Part shown: piece after piece, positions 45,283 through 54,209 of the stretch
Layout of the letters: each line of letters starts with the position of its first letter
Position numbering within the stretch: the stretch's first letter is position 1
Origin: JAQYVL01 sp964578935
GTDB taxonomy: Bacteria; Desulfobacterota; Desulfobacteria; Desulfobacterales; SURF-7
Direction: 5' to 3'
DNA: 64,000 nucleotides
NCBI GenBank assembly: GCA_964578935.1
Contig: CAZOEW010000001.1
Span: 1 to 64,000, forward strand
Position numbers and translations under genes: made by a program
The notes under the pieces: generated by a model
Told to the model about the DNA's origin: nothing
The model's database searches: none
What the model saw: only the letters and a program-made list of their open reading frames with translations

Positions 45283-45454
45283 CCATCTGATTTTACTGAG
45301 GTTTAATTTCTATTCCTGATTTTGTTAATTCGCAATTCCCTGACCGGCTCCTGTGGAACAAGGTCAGATTGTTTCGTCACGGTCTGGTGTATGTTTTCGG
45401 CTTTCAGGAAGATCTGTCAAGGGTTGCCGGGTTTATATAATAAAGGAGTGAGCA

Positions 45455-46621
45455 ATGAAAAAGCAGGAAGTGGATCACATTCTCGCCAGAATGCTCGATT
45501 CATATGAAAATGTATCAGACCTTAACCTGACCGTTGGAAAACCGCTGCAGGTTGAAAGCTCGGGAGAATTGCTCCCGGTTGAGATTAAGCCGTTTTTTGA
45601 GGAGTTGACACCTTTTCAAACAGAAACGATTGCATTGAATCTGATCGATCATGATGTCCGATTGACTGAAAAACTGATCGTGGAAGGTTCCTGTGACCTG
45701 TCTTACAGCCTCCCAGGGAAAGCACGGTTTCGTGTCAACATCTTTTCCCAGTCCGGCAATTATTCCATTATTCTAAGGCGCCTTGAGTCAACTGTTCCAA
45801 CCATATCGAACCTTAACCTTCCGGAAGTGTTTTATAAACTCGCGGAGGAAAAAAATGGGATCATTCTGGTCACCGGGGCCACCGGAACCGGCAAATCCAC
45901 TTCTCTAGCAGCAATCCTTGAGCATATCAATGAGAACAAATCGGTTCATATTGTTACGCTGGAAGATCCGATTGAATATCAGCATCCCCATAAAAAAGCC
46001 ACCTTCAATCAGAGGGAGCTTGGAAAAGATTTTGATGAGTTTTCAAGCGGCCTGCGGGCTGCCCTCAGGCAGGCTCCCAAGGTGATTCTTGTAGGTGAAA
46101 TGCGTGACAGGGAGACCGTGGAGATCGGTCTTAGAGCCGCGGAGACAGGGCATCTTGTCTTGACGACTCTGCATACGGTTGATGCGGGGAAAACCATCAG
46201 CCGCATACTCGGCATGTTCAGCACCGATGAAGAAAATATTGTTCGGGTGCGGCTGGCGGAAACCCTCCGCTGGATCGTTTGTCAGAGGCTTTTGCCCAAG
46301 GTAATCGGAGGCAGAATGGCAGCTTTTGAAATTTTAGGAACAAACCTGAGGGTTAAGGATGCGATATTGAATGGTGAATCAGAGGGGAGAACGTTTTATG
46401 ATATCATGGAGGCGAATCGAGCCTTTGGAATGACGACATTCGATGAATACATACTCAAACTGTTCGAACAGGGATTTATATCAGAAGAAACAGCTCAGGG
46501 ATTTGCATCGCGGAGAGGAGTCGTTAATCGGGGCATCGATATTGTGAAGAGTTCAAGGGGTGAAGCTACGACGGACATAAAGAATCTGGAAATTGACAGC
46601 GGTTACGGCAAATTTCGTTGA
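45455..46621 (+). CDS. Second PilT/PilU-type ATPase
   Basis: A 388-residue paralogue of the preceding PilT. Walker A is TGATGTGKSTS, followed by TLEDPIEYQHPHKKATFNQR and VILVGEMRDRETVEIGLRAAETGHLVLTTLHT. The C-terminus carries 35 extra residues. It is likely the PilU-like co-retraction ATPase, which normally works with PilT. AAAGGAG stands before the ATG. It is 171 bases downstream of pilT and 54 before the zinc-ribbon gene. Confidence 0.9.
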   Translation: MKKQEVDHILARMLDSYENVSDLNLTVGKPLQVESSGELLPVEIKPFFEELTPFQTETIALNLIDHDVRLTEKLIVEGSCDLSYSLPGKARFRVNIFSQSGNYSIILRRLESTVPTISNLNLPEVFYKLAEEKNGIILVTGATGTGKSTSLAAILEHINENKSVHIVTLEDPIEYQHPHKKATFNQRELGKDFDEFSSGLRAALRQAPKVILVGEMRDRETVEIGLRAAETGHLVLTTLHTVDAGKTISRILGMFSTDEENIVRVRLAETLRWIVCQRLLPKVIGGRMAAFEILGTNLRVKDAILNGESEGRTFYDIMEANRAFGMTTFDEYILKLFEQGFISEETAQGFASRRGVVNRGIDIVKSSRGEATTDIKNLEIDSGYGKFR

Positions 46622-46675
46622 TGGCGGGAATAACCCCGTAACAGAGATTCAACAAGGAGGCCCTGGGACTGAAAA

Positions 46676-47428
46676 ATGGAAATCATATGTGACAAATGCA
46701 ATCGCAGTTTGAAAATATCGGATGATAAAATTCCAGAAGAGCGCAACGTTACCGTTCGGTGTCCCACATGTAAAAATAAGATAACGGTGCGCAAAGAAAA
46801 GCAGAAAGACGATTTTGAGGCCGATGCGGGCGGTTTTGAAACCGATGAGGGCAGTCCTGAAACCGATGCGGGTGGATTTGAAACCGATGAGGGCGGTCTT
46901 GAAGCTACTGACGGGAAAAACACTCAATTTGCATTTGATGCAGACTATTCGGAAGACTATGAGCAACCGGACAGAATGTTTGAATTTATCGAAGATGAAG
47001 GAAAAATAGCACTGATTTGTGAAATGGACCAGAGTATCAAAGAGCAGATAAAACCGGTTCTTGATTTTATGGAGTACCATATTATTGAAACAAACAGCTC
47101 AAGGGACGCAATCAAGAAATTGCGGTATAATGCTTTCAATATAATAGTACTCAATGAAGAGTTTGATACGAGCGATCCGGATTCAAACGGTATCTTGATC
47201 TATCTTGAACGGATGCAGATGCAGGAACGCAGAAAAATATTTGTGGCTCTGCTGAGTCGGCGATTTCAAACCCTGGATCATATGATGGCTCTTCATAAAA
47301 GTGTCAACATGATCATTAACCTGGAAAATCTGAATGAGTTTGAAAAAATTTTAAAACATGGTATATCTGACTCCGACATGTCTTACAGAATTTATATGGA
47401 AACCCTTAAGAATGCTGGACGCGTATAA
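46676..47428 (+). CDS. Zinc-ribbon protein with repeat linker and degenerate receiver-like domain
   Basis: A 250-residue protein. An N-terminal MJ0042-type zinc ribbon (cysteines 5, 8, 29, 32) is joined by an acidic, repetitive linker (four 7-residue units at about 50-77) to a C-terminal fold resembling a response-regulator receiver (IALICEMDQSIKEQIKPVL, then NIIVLNEEFD). The phosphoacceptor aspartate appears replaced (LNEE), so it would not be phosphorylated. Such proteins occur beside type IV pilus genes; a regulatory or scaffolding role is my inference. GGAGG precedes the ATG. Confidence 0.75.
   Translation: MEIICDKCNRSLKISDDKIPEERNVTVRCPTCKNKITVRKEKQKDDFEADAGGFETDEGSPETDAGGFETDEGGLEATDGKNTQFAFDADYSEDYEQPDRMFEFIEDEGKIALICEMDQSIKEQIKPVLDFMEYHIIETNSSRDAIKKLRYNAFNIIVLNEEFDTSDPDSNGILIYLERMQMQERRKIFVALLSRRFQTLDHMMALHKSVNMIINLENLNEFEKILKHGISDSDMSYRIYMETLKNAGRV
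46823..46906 (+). repeat. Four tandem 21-bp coding repeats
   Basis: Units at 46823-46843, 46844-46864, 46865-46885 and 46886-46906, each starting GATG(C/A)GGG and encoding D-(A/E)-G-x-x-E-(T/A). Units 1 and 3, and 2 and 4, are most alike, giving a 42-bp higher-order period. Not CRISPR: no spacers, and the reading frame is kept. Confidence 0.9.
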
Positions 47429-47443
47429 AAAAAGCAGTTTCGA

Positions 47444-47605
47444 ATGAAATCTTCCGGACGCAAATATACCTGTAACGAATATCGTGCCGAAATGATCTTG
47501 CTCGGCCTTCAAAAAAAACTGCATCAGAAAAATCTGACAGAAGAAGAGCGTCGAAACATAAAACAGGAGATACAAAATCTCGAATCCGCCATGGGCATGG
47601 ATTGA
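47444..47605 (+). CDS. 53-residue charged helical protein, function unknown
   Basis: Starts at ATG 47444, ends TGA 47603-47605 and overlaps the ATG of the next gene (47605). The sequence is strongly amphipathic and helical (EYRAEMILLGLQKKLHQKNL, then EEERRNIKQEIQNLE). The tight fit between the zinc-ribbon gene and the metallo-hydrolase gene, and the 1-base overlap, argue for a real gene. No family recognised, and the ribosome-binding site is weak. Confidence 0.55.
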   Translation: MKSSGRKYTCNEYRAEMILLGLQKKLHQKNLTEEERRNIKQEIQNLESAMGMD

Positions 47606-48501
47606 TGAATGCAAGAATAACGAAGGTTTCGAGAAAACTGTATCTCATTGCGTTGCTCCCTCCGATTGAAGGGTTTGATGACTTCATCAGTGTCTGGCTT
47701 TACACGGGTTCCCCTTCGTTTATCGTGGATGTAGGTCCGGCGGTTACGGTCAGTCAGCTTTTAACCGCACTTCAAGAACTGGACGTTAACAGGCTTGACT
47801 ATATTTTTCTTACCCATGTTCACATTGATCATGCCGGAGGCGTTTCGGATTTTTCGGCCGTTTTTCCGGAAACACCCGTTATATGTCATGGTTCCGCAAT
47901 TCCTCATCTTGTAGACCCTTCCATTCTGTGGGAGGGAAGTGTGAAAACGCTTGGAAAAATTGCACACGCCTATGAACCAATCAAGCCGGTTCATTCCGAA
48001 CGTCTCGTTAATGTAGCGGATTTCGGTTCAAATTCAGTGTTTCCGATATTGACACCGGGTCATTCTCCACATCATGTCAGCTATCAGTTCAAGGAGTATC
48101 TTTTTGCCGGTGAAGCAGGAGGAGTTTGCATACCGGAGTCAGCGTATCTCCGGCCGGCAACTCCGTCCAGATTTTTCCTGGAAACCTCGGTGCAGAGCAT
48201 TGATCGTCTGATAGAGCGGGACAGCAGGTTTATCTGTTACGGCCATTTTGGAATGAGTGGAAATTGCAGGGAGATGCTGGAAAAAAGCCGCGGTCAGCTT
48301 TTCCGGTGGGAAAGGGTTATCGGTGAAGAGATCGAAAAATTGAATCAGGAACATTTTTTGACAACCTGCATGGATAGACTTTTACAGGAAGATTCGTTGC
48401 TTTCCGGGTTTTATGCGTTAAGCCCGGCAAAAAGGGAGAGGGAAAGATACTTTTTGAAAAACAGCATCCAGGGTTTCCGGTCAGCCGCTTTCCATCCATA
48501 A
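47605..48501 (+). CDS. Metallo-beta-lactamase-fold hydrolase
   Basis: A 298-residue protein with the HVHIDHAGG zinc motif (H-x-H-x-D-H) near 70-78, a later HSPHHVSYQF and a GHFG near 210. This is the MBL/glyoxalase II-like fold; actual substrates range from thioesters to nucleic acids. An N-terminal membrane segment is absent, so it is cytoplasmic. It directly follows the small helical protein and is convergent with coaX, 22 bases away. Confidence 0.88.
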   Translation: MNARITKVSRKLYLIALLPPIEGFDDFISVWLYTGSPSFIVDVGPAVTVSQLLTALQELDVNRLDYIFLTHVHIDHAGGVSDFSAVFPETPVICHGSAIPHLVDPSILWEGSVKTLGKIAHAYEPIKPVHSERLVNVADFGSNSVFPILTPGHSPHHVSYQFKEYLFAGEAGGVCIPESAYLRPATPSRFFLETSVQSIDRLIERDSRFICYGHFGMSGNCREMLEKSRGQLFRWERVIGEEIEKLNQEHFLTTCMDRLLQEDSLLSGFYALSPAKRERERYFLKNSIQGFRSAAFHP

Positions 48502-48523
48502 TCCGCTTTTTCAATGACGGGAA

Positions 48524-49294
48524 CTATCCATGAAGGCTGTCGCTGATGATCCTTAACCCGTCCAGTGTCAATGCGGGTTCTACCGCCTCGATTGTTTCCG
48601 ATGCATCATAAATCAGGGTTGCAAGGCCCCCTGTTGCAATTACCTTTGGCTTGGTTCCCATCTCCTTATCCATGCGCCTCACGATTCCATCCACGAGGCC
48701 GGCATATCCGAAAATAATACCGGATTTTATGCTTTCCACCGTATTTTTCCCAATGATCCGCTCCGGCTTTTCGAAAAGCTCAACCCGTGGCAGCTTTGAT
48801 GCCTTTTTAAACAAAGCTTCTGACGAAATCATGACTCCCGGTGCGATCGCTCCTCCCAGATACTCTCCTTTTTCCGATATCGCATCAAAGGTCGTGGCGG
48901 TTCCGAAGTCGATGACAATCAAACTTTGTTTATACTTGTCATACGCGGCAACCGCATTGACAATTCTGTCCGCACCTACTTCTGAAGGATTGCTGTACAG
49001 AATAGGCATTTGGGTCGCGGTTTTTGCATCAACCCATCTGGGTTTGTGATTCAGGTATTTCCTGCAGAAAGCGTCATAAATGGTGACAACGGGGGGAACC
49101 ACGCAGGATATAATTGTCTGTTGAATATCACTGAATTTGATGCCGCTTCCTCCAAAGAGAGCCGAAGCCAGAATACAAAATTCATCCTCGGTGGTATTTT
49201 TTTCCGTTCGTATGCGCCAGCTCTTTAGGAGTTTTGAGCCGTCAAAGATCCCCAGAACCGTATTGGTATTTCCGATATCGATAACAAGAAGCAT
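48524..49294 (-). CDS. coaX: Type III pantothenate kinase
   Basis: A 256-residue kinase for the first step of CoA synthesis. It has the ASKHA-fold phosphate loop DIGNTNTVLGIFDG (5-18), GADRIVNAVAAYDKY, and DFGTATTFDAIS; all active-site aspartates are present. Potassium-dependent and not inhibited by CoA in characterised members. Last gene of the tilS-ftsH-folP-coaX run. Confidence 0.96.
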   Translation of the reverse strand: MLLVIDIGNTNTVLGIFDGSKLLKSWRIRTEKNTTEDEFCILASALFGGSGIKFSDIQQTIISCVVPPVVTIYDAFCRKYLNHKPRWVDAKTATQMPILYSNPSEVGADRIVNAVAAYDKYKQSLIVIDFGTATTFDAISEKGEYLGGAIAPGVMISSEALFKKASKLPRVELFEKPERIIGKNTVESIKSGIIFGYAGLVDGIVRRMDKEMGTKPKVIATGGLATLIYDASETIEAVEPALTLDGLRIISDSLHG

Positions 49295-49345
49295 AAATCA
49301 CCTGTCCCTATGGATATTGATTAATGTGTCCGCCTGTTTTCTGTT

Positions 49346-50230
49346 TTAAGCATTCCGAATGGCATCCACTATTTTCAGCGTCGCACATGTGTTTGCCACA
49401 TTGTGACATCTTACAATATGAGCACCTTTTAATGCCGCGGCAGCAACGGCTGCCTGGGTCCCTGTTTCCACGACAGGTGACTCCGGATGCAGTTCCTTTT
49501 TCAGATCCCCTCTCAGTTCATTACGAATAAACGCTTTCCTGGAAGGCCCAACAAGAATAGGCACTTCAAGTGATTGAAATTCTTCGATACTTTTTATTAG
49601 TTGAAAATTATGCTTAAATGTTTTCCCAAACCCGATCCCCGGATCAATGATGATTTTGGACCTGTTGATTCCTTTTTCCATGGCAGACTGGATTGCCTGT
49701 TTCAGAAATGCTTTAATTTCATTCACAAGATCACTGTAAACCGGTGATTCCTGCATGGTTTTCGGGGTGCCTTTCATGTGCATCAGTATTATGGGAACGT
49801 TGTATTCAGCGGCAACGGCAGCGAGATCGGGATCATTTCTTAATGAACTGATATCATTTATAATAGAAGCGCCAGCGCCAAGGGCTCTCCGTGCAACACC
49901 TGATTTTGTCGTATCAATGGAAATGGGGATTGAGATATGTTTGGCCAGATATTCTATGACCGGAATCACCCTTTTCAACTCTTCTTCTTCCGATATCGGT
50001 TCTGAAGAGGGTTTGGTTGATTCTCCACCGACATCAATGATATCGGCCCCTTCTTCAGCCATTTTTTCCGCATGGGAAAGGGCTGTATCATGGTCCAGAT
50101 ATTTTCCTCCATCTGAAAAAGAGTCAGGGGTTATATTCAGGATGCCCATGACCCGGGTCTTCCGGCCCAGTTCCAGTACATAATCTCCGCAAATGATATG
50201 ATGTATATGATGTGGATGCCTGGCAGCCAT
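49346..50230 (-). CDS. folP: Dihydropteroate synthase
   Basis: A 294-residue TIM-barrel enzyme joining para-aminobenzoate to the pterin in folate synthesis, the sulfonamide target. MGILNITPDSFSDGGKY (28-44), GADIIDVGGEST, DISS and the late DPGIGFGKTFKHN region with GPSRKAFI are all present. It begins 2 bases after ftsH, so translation is coupled. Confidence 0.96.
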   Translation of the reverse strand: MAARHPHHIHHIICGDYVLELGRKTRVMGILNITPDSFSDGGKYLDHDTALSHAEKMAEEGADIIDVGGESTKPSSEPISEEEELKRVIPVIEYLAKHISIPISIDTTKSGVARRALGAGASIINDISSLRNDPDLAAVAAEYNVPIILMHMKGTPKTMQESPVYSDLVNEIKAFLKQAIQSAMEKGINRSKIIIDPGIGFGKTFKHNFQLIKSIEEFQSLEVPILVGPSRKAFIRNELRGDLKKELHPESPVVETGTQAAVAAAALKGAHIVRCHNVANTCATLKIVDAIRNA

Positions 50231-50232
50231 TT

Positions 50233-52101
50233 TCAGACTGTTTCTTCGGAGGGCGTCTCACTGGTTATCCCTTTATCCTGTTTCTCGGAATCAGGGCTTT
50301 TAAGCTTTATTCCAGGGCGCATGGCGCGGATAAGGTCATCCAGTTCAGCCCCGAGAACCGTTTCCTTTTCAAGCAGAAGATCAGAGAGCTTATGAAGAAT
50401 ATCGATGTTTTTAACCAGGATCTTTTTTGCTTTTTCATAGCTTTCCATAATCAGGCGCGTAACCTCTTGGTCAATATTTTTTGCCGTTTCTTCAGAATAA
50501 TCTTTGTGCTGGGCGATTTCCCGACCCAGGAAAATATGCTCTTCGCCCTGTGCATAGGAAAGCGGTCCCAACAGAGCACTCATGCCCCAGCTTCTGACCA
50601 TTTTCTGGGCAAGCGCTGTCGCTTGTTTGATATCATTGGAAGCACCGGTACTGATCCGTTTAAAAACAATTTCTTCCGCAACCCGTCCTCCAAAGGTTAT
50701 GGCCAATTCATTTTCAAGCTGATCCTTATATTTAAAATCACGCTCTTCGGGCAGAAACCAGGTTATACCTGCTGCATTCCCTCTCGGAATAATACTAATT
50801 TTGTTGACGACGTCGGTATCCGGCAGAAAACGAGCAACAAGGGCATGCCCACCTTCATGAATGGCGGTTGTTTTTCGATCTTCTTCTCGCACAACTTTTG
50901 ATTTTCGTTCAAGCCCCATGTAAACTTTATCCTTGGCATCCTCAAAATCGACCATCTGAAGTTTTTCTTTGTTTCGTTTTGCGGCCAGAAGTGCGGCTTC
51001 ATTTACAAGATTTTCAAGGTCCGCGCCTGAAAAACCGGGAGTTCCTTTGGCGATAACCAGAATGTTAACATCGGTATCGACCGGTGTTTTCTTTGTGTGA
51101 ACATTGAGAATTCCTTCTCGACCTTTGATGTCGGGCAGCGGAACAACAACCTGACGATCAAATCGGCCCGGGCGCATCAATGCCGGATCCAGAACATCCG
51201 GACGGTTCGTGGCGGAAATCAGAATAACGCCTTCGTTTGATTCAAACCCGTCCATTTCAACCAGGAGCTGGTTGAGGGTCTGTTCTCTTTCATCGTGACC
51301 ACCGCCGAGACCGGCTCCTCGATGTCTGCCGACTGCATCGATTTCATCGATAAAAATGATACAGGGGGCGTTTTTTTTGCCCTGGACGAAAAGATCCCGA
51401 ACGCGCGAGGCACCGACACCGACAAACATTTCAACAAAATCCGAACCGCTGATGCTGAAAAACGGAACCCCGGCCTCTCCGGCGATTGCTCGGGCCAGAA
51501 GTGTTTTTCCGGTGCCGGGTGATCCCATCAGAAGGACCCCTTTGGGGATTCTGCCTCCAAGACGGGTGAATTTTTTAGGGTCTTTTAAAAATTCTATGAT
51601 TTCAGCAAGTTCTTCTTTTGCTTCTTCGATTCCGGCAACATCTTTAAACGTAACCTTTTCGGCCTGATCTGAAAGCAGGCGAGCCCGGCTTTTCCCGAAA
51701 GAGAGTGCCTTGCCTCCTCCTCCCTGCATCTGCCGCATAAAAAAGATCCACACCCCGATGAGAATAATCATGGGGAACCAGGATACCAGTATGGACATAA
51801 ACCAGGGTGTTTCCGCCGGCGGCTTGGCATTGATCGCAACTTTTTTTTGCCTGAGGATTTTGATAAGGTCGCTGTCCTGAGGAGCAAAAACTTTAAAACG
51901 AGATCCGTTGATATCGGACACATAAAGCTCCTGGCCCTGTATTACAACATTCGCGACCTTCTCTTCCTCTACCATGGAAATAAATTCAGAGTAACCGATC
52001 TGGGTTTCAGCGACCTGCTGCTGGTTAAAAATATTGACAAGCATTACCACCATCAGAATGATGACAAGCCATAAAGACAGATTTTTATAAAATGGATTCA
52101 A
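50233..52101 (-). CDS. ftsH: ATP-dependent zinc metalloprotease FtsH
   Basis: A 622-residue inner-membrane protease. Two membrane helices (about 8-26 and 103-121) flank a periplasmic loop. AAA+ Walker A is GSPGTGKT, Walker B CIIFIDEID, with SRH ALMRPGRFDRQ. The zinc site is HEGGH (near 415) with the third ligand in the ELAITFGGRVAEE region. It degrades membrane and regulatory proteins. It is followed by folP in a 2-base gap, and the usual tilS lies upstream. Confidence 0.97.
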   Translation of the reverse strand: MNPFYKNLSLWLVIILMVVMLVNIFNQQQVAETQIGYSEFISMVEEEKVANVVIQGQELYVSDINGSRFKVFAPQDSDLIKILRQKKVAINAKPPAETPWFMSILVSWFPMIILIGVWIFFMRQMQGGGGKALSFGKSRARLLSDQAEKVTFKDVAGIEEAKEELAEIIEFLKDPKKFTRLGGRIPKGVLLMGSPGTGKTLLARAIAGEAGVPFFSISGSDFVEMFVGVGASRVRDLFVQGKKNAPCIIFIDEIDAVGRHRGAGLGGGHDEREQTLNQLLVEMDGFESNEGVILISATNRPDVLDPALMRPGRFDRQVVVPLPDIKGREGILNVHTKKTPVDTDVNILVIAKGTPGFSGADLENLVNEAALLAAKRNKEKLQMVDFEDAKDKVYMGLERKSKVVREEDRKTTAIHEGGHALVARFLPDTDVVNKISIIPRGNAAGITWFLPEERDFKYKDQLENELAITFGGRVAEEIVFKRISTGASNDIKQATALAQKMVRSWGMSALLGPLSYAQGEEHIFLGREIAQHKDYSEETAKNIDQEVTRLIMESYEKAKKILVKNIDILHKLSDLLLEKETVLGAELDDLIRAMRPGIKLKSPDSEKQDKGITSETPSEETV

Positions 52102-52258
52102 TCCCTTTTACCTCCTGGATGGATTCAAATTTGATCGTGAAATACCTGTTTTTTTTATGGCAGAAAAATTAAAAAATATACAGTATTTTCTATCATGGAT
52201 ATAACAATCGTATCTGGAAAACAGGTTGCCAGAAGAATAATCTAATCATCATTATTCA

Positions 52259-53611
52259 TTAGGCAAGCAAAAGTTCAACCTTTAGTACTTTCTTTGTCGA
52301 TGATGTCACCTTCACCGAATTGTCTATTTGAAATCCCCCGACCCAGATAATTTCGTCATTGCTTAACAGAATCGGGCATGCCGCTCGGGCTGTTTTTTTT
52401 ATCTTGCTGTTTATAAAGAATTTTTTAACTTTTTGAGTGCCTGTGATGCCAAGCGGTGAAAATCGATCACCCGGCAGAATGTTTCTTATGGTCAGCGGAA
52501 ACGCTATTTTGTCCATGTCGATCCATGCAACATTTGGTTTGATTCTATTTTTATTAAAATCAACCGGGTCCGTCATCTCGATATCGGAAAATCGAAACTG
52601 TTTGCCGATTTCATGAATGAGGACTGTTTCAGATGAGGAGCCGGGCTTTGACACATGGTAGCTGAAAACAAAATCGGGTTGGGGTTTGGTTTTTGTTTTT
52701 GGAGGACGAGCAATTCTTTTTCTTTTTGAAATCAGAACCTGATCCGCTGAAACCTCGACGAGAATTTCATTCGGCAGGTGAATCTGTCCTTTCAAGCGGT
52801 TCTTTTCGATAAGGTGTAAAATTGAATCAATATGGTCATAAGTCATTTGTTTTAAATCACCGTTGACCTGTCTGATTAAACTTCTCATAATCCTTCGGCG
52901 AAGGGGAAGCGGTTTTTCCATCAAAAGAGAAGCGGAACACCTTATGGAGAGGTCATTCTCGTGGAATACCAGACCGTTCATCTCTCTGTCGACGATTTCT
53001 TCAATCCAGACTTCTTCGTCCTGGATAATGGTTCCCATCCGGTTTAGTGCTTTAACGATCTTTGGGTTATAGGAAGATTTCATTTCCGGAATGAGGTTGT
53101 GCCGGATTCTGTTTCGTAAATAGGTTGTGTCCAGGTTGGTTGAATCTTGCGTATAATGAAGCCTGTTCTCGGACAGGAATGCGTGGATATTGTTTTTTGA
53201 AAGATGAATCAGGGGGCGTATAATACTGATTTCTCCCTTCCGCCGTAAGGGAGGGATTCCCGAAAGTCCTGATTTTCCAGTGCCCCGCAGCATGTTCATC
53301 AGAATCAATTCCGCATTATCCCCGGCATGATGCGCTGTCGCAATTCGGGAATATCCCATTTTTTTCGAAATAGTTAAAAAAAAATCGTACCGGGCTTTCC
53401 GGCCTGCATCTTCAACAGAAAGCTTCTCTTCGGCAGCGTATAGTTGAAGATCCATTTTTTTGATATGAAACGGAAGGTTGAGTTTAGATGCAAGGGATTC
53501 AACAAACCCGGCATCCTGGTCCGAATCCTTTCCCCTCAGACCGTGATCCAGGTGCGCAACACCAATCTTGATATGGAAGCGGGGTGAAAGAATGGAGAGG
53601 ATATGCAGCAG
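52259..53611 (-). CDS. tilS: tRNA(Ile)-lysidine synthase, 5' end lost in assembly gap
   Basis: About 451 residues of TilS, which modifies C34 of tRNA-Ile(CAU) to lysidine. VAHLDHGLRG (upstream of 53456), ATAHHAGDNAELILMNMLRGTG and the RPLIHLSK segment define the core. The C-terminal domain (LTIRNILPGDRFSPLG and VKKFFINSKI) is present. The N-terminal PP-loop SGGxDS motif lies within or beyond the N run at 53612-53711, so the gene appears incomplete here only because of the gap. It precedes ftsH, as usual. Confidence 0.9.
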   Translation of the reverse strand: MLHILSILSPRFHIKIGVAHLDHGLRGKDSDQDAGFVESLASKLNLPFHIKKMDLQLYAAEEKLSVEDAGRKARYDFFLTISKKMGYSRIATAHHAGDNAELILMNMLRGTGKSGLSGIPPLRRKGEISIIRPLIHLSKNNIHAFLSENRLHYTQDSTNLDTTYLRNRIRHNLIPEMKSSYNPKIVKALNRMGTIIQDEEVWIEEIVDREMNGLVFHENDLSIRCSASLLMEKPLPLRRRIMRSLIRQVNGDLKQMTYDHIDSILHLIEKNRLKGQIHLPNEILVEVSADQVLISKRKRIARPPKTKTKPQPDFVFSYHVSKPGSSSETVLIHEIGKQFRFSDIEMTDPVDFNKNRIKPNVAWIDMDKIAFPLTIRNILPGDRFSPLGITGTQKVKKFFINSKIKKTARAACPILLSNDEIIWVGGFQIDNSVKVTSSTKKVLKVELLLA

Positions 53612-53711
53612 NNNNNNNNNNNNNNNNNNNNNNNNNNNNNNNNNNNNNNNNNNNNNNNNNNNNNNNNNNNNNNNNNNNNNNNNNNNNNNNNNNNNNNNNN
53701 NNNNNNNNNNN
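53612..53711. other. 100-base assembly gap (N)
   Basis: Exactly 100 unknown bases join two contigs. The missing region should hold the tilS start; the true distance is unknown. Confidence 0.99.
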
Positions 53712-53730
53712 GGTGCTTTTAAATTGTCTC

Positions 53731-53759
53731 TTGAAAAAATGTGTTTTTGGAACTATAGA
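53731..53759 (+). promoter_or_regulatory. Strong sigma70 promoter of the SRP RNA
   Basis: TTGAAA (53731-53736), 17 bases, TATAGA (53754-53759). The expected start is near 53766, just before the first conserved bases of the RNA. Confidence 0.7.
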
Positions 53760-53765
53760 GTGTGG

Positions 53766-53985
53766 ACCTGGTTGTGCTAGGCGGGACGTTAGCGGGGTCC
53801 TATACCCGAAATCCGCTTTATGCGGGGCTGAATTCCTTCTTGAGGGTTGCTCCTGAATAGTGAATCATTCTGGCCGGTCGCCACGCAACAGACTCCCACG
53901 AACCTCGTCAGGTCCGGAAGGAAGCAGCGATAAGTGATGTGGTCTGTGTCGTGGATCGATCCCGGTCATGTTATGATTCTGCTTT
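53766..53985 (+). ncRNA. ffs: Signal recognition particle RNA, large form with Alu domain
   Basis: The 5' part (TTGTGCTAGGCGGG..., TCCGCTTTATGCGGGGC, AATTCCTTCTTGAGG) matches the Alu domain of the large bacterial SRP RNA known from Bacillus. The conserved S-domain tetraloop region TCAGGTCCGGAAGGAAGCAGC is at 53908-53928. CCACG/CGTGG and CAGAC/GTCTG arms, then CCGG/CCGG and GAATCAT/ATGATTC (53862-53868 with 53973-53979), close helix 5. The RNA binds Ffh and targets nascent membrane proteins. Ends are approximate. It lies between the assembly gap and grpE. Confidence 0.93.
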
Positions 53986-54209
53986 TCCGGAAGATTCGAC
54001 AGAAGGTGCACAATCAGGCCTTAACCATTTCGAGTTTTACCATTTTCATCATAATCCACCCCTTGACATCGATAGTTCCCGTCTTATTTTTCAGGTTAAT
54101 TTTGATCGCTTTATCTGAAATACGGCTGTTTTGCGAAAATTTTCCGGCAATTTCTGACAAACTAAAAGAAGCATAAATAAAAAAAGGTAATCATATCAGG
54201 AGATTTTTT
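53986..54209. other. Gap between SRP RNA and grpE
   Basis: No promoter of heat-shock type or CIRCE element was recognised before grpE. On the minus strand an open frame of about 50 codons ending near 54023 reads protein-like (SLSEIAGKFSQNSRIS) but has only a TTG start without a ribosome-binding site; I do not call it. Confidence 0.35.

Noticed and set aside
46823..46906. Short direct repeats that could suggest a CRISPR array
   Set aside because: Units are contiguous without spacers, in frame and translated as a linker; no cas genes.
53934..54176. 80-codon plus-strand frame starting within the SRP RNA
   Set aside because: It begins in the conserved part of the RNA and has no ribosome-binding site or family.
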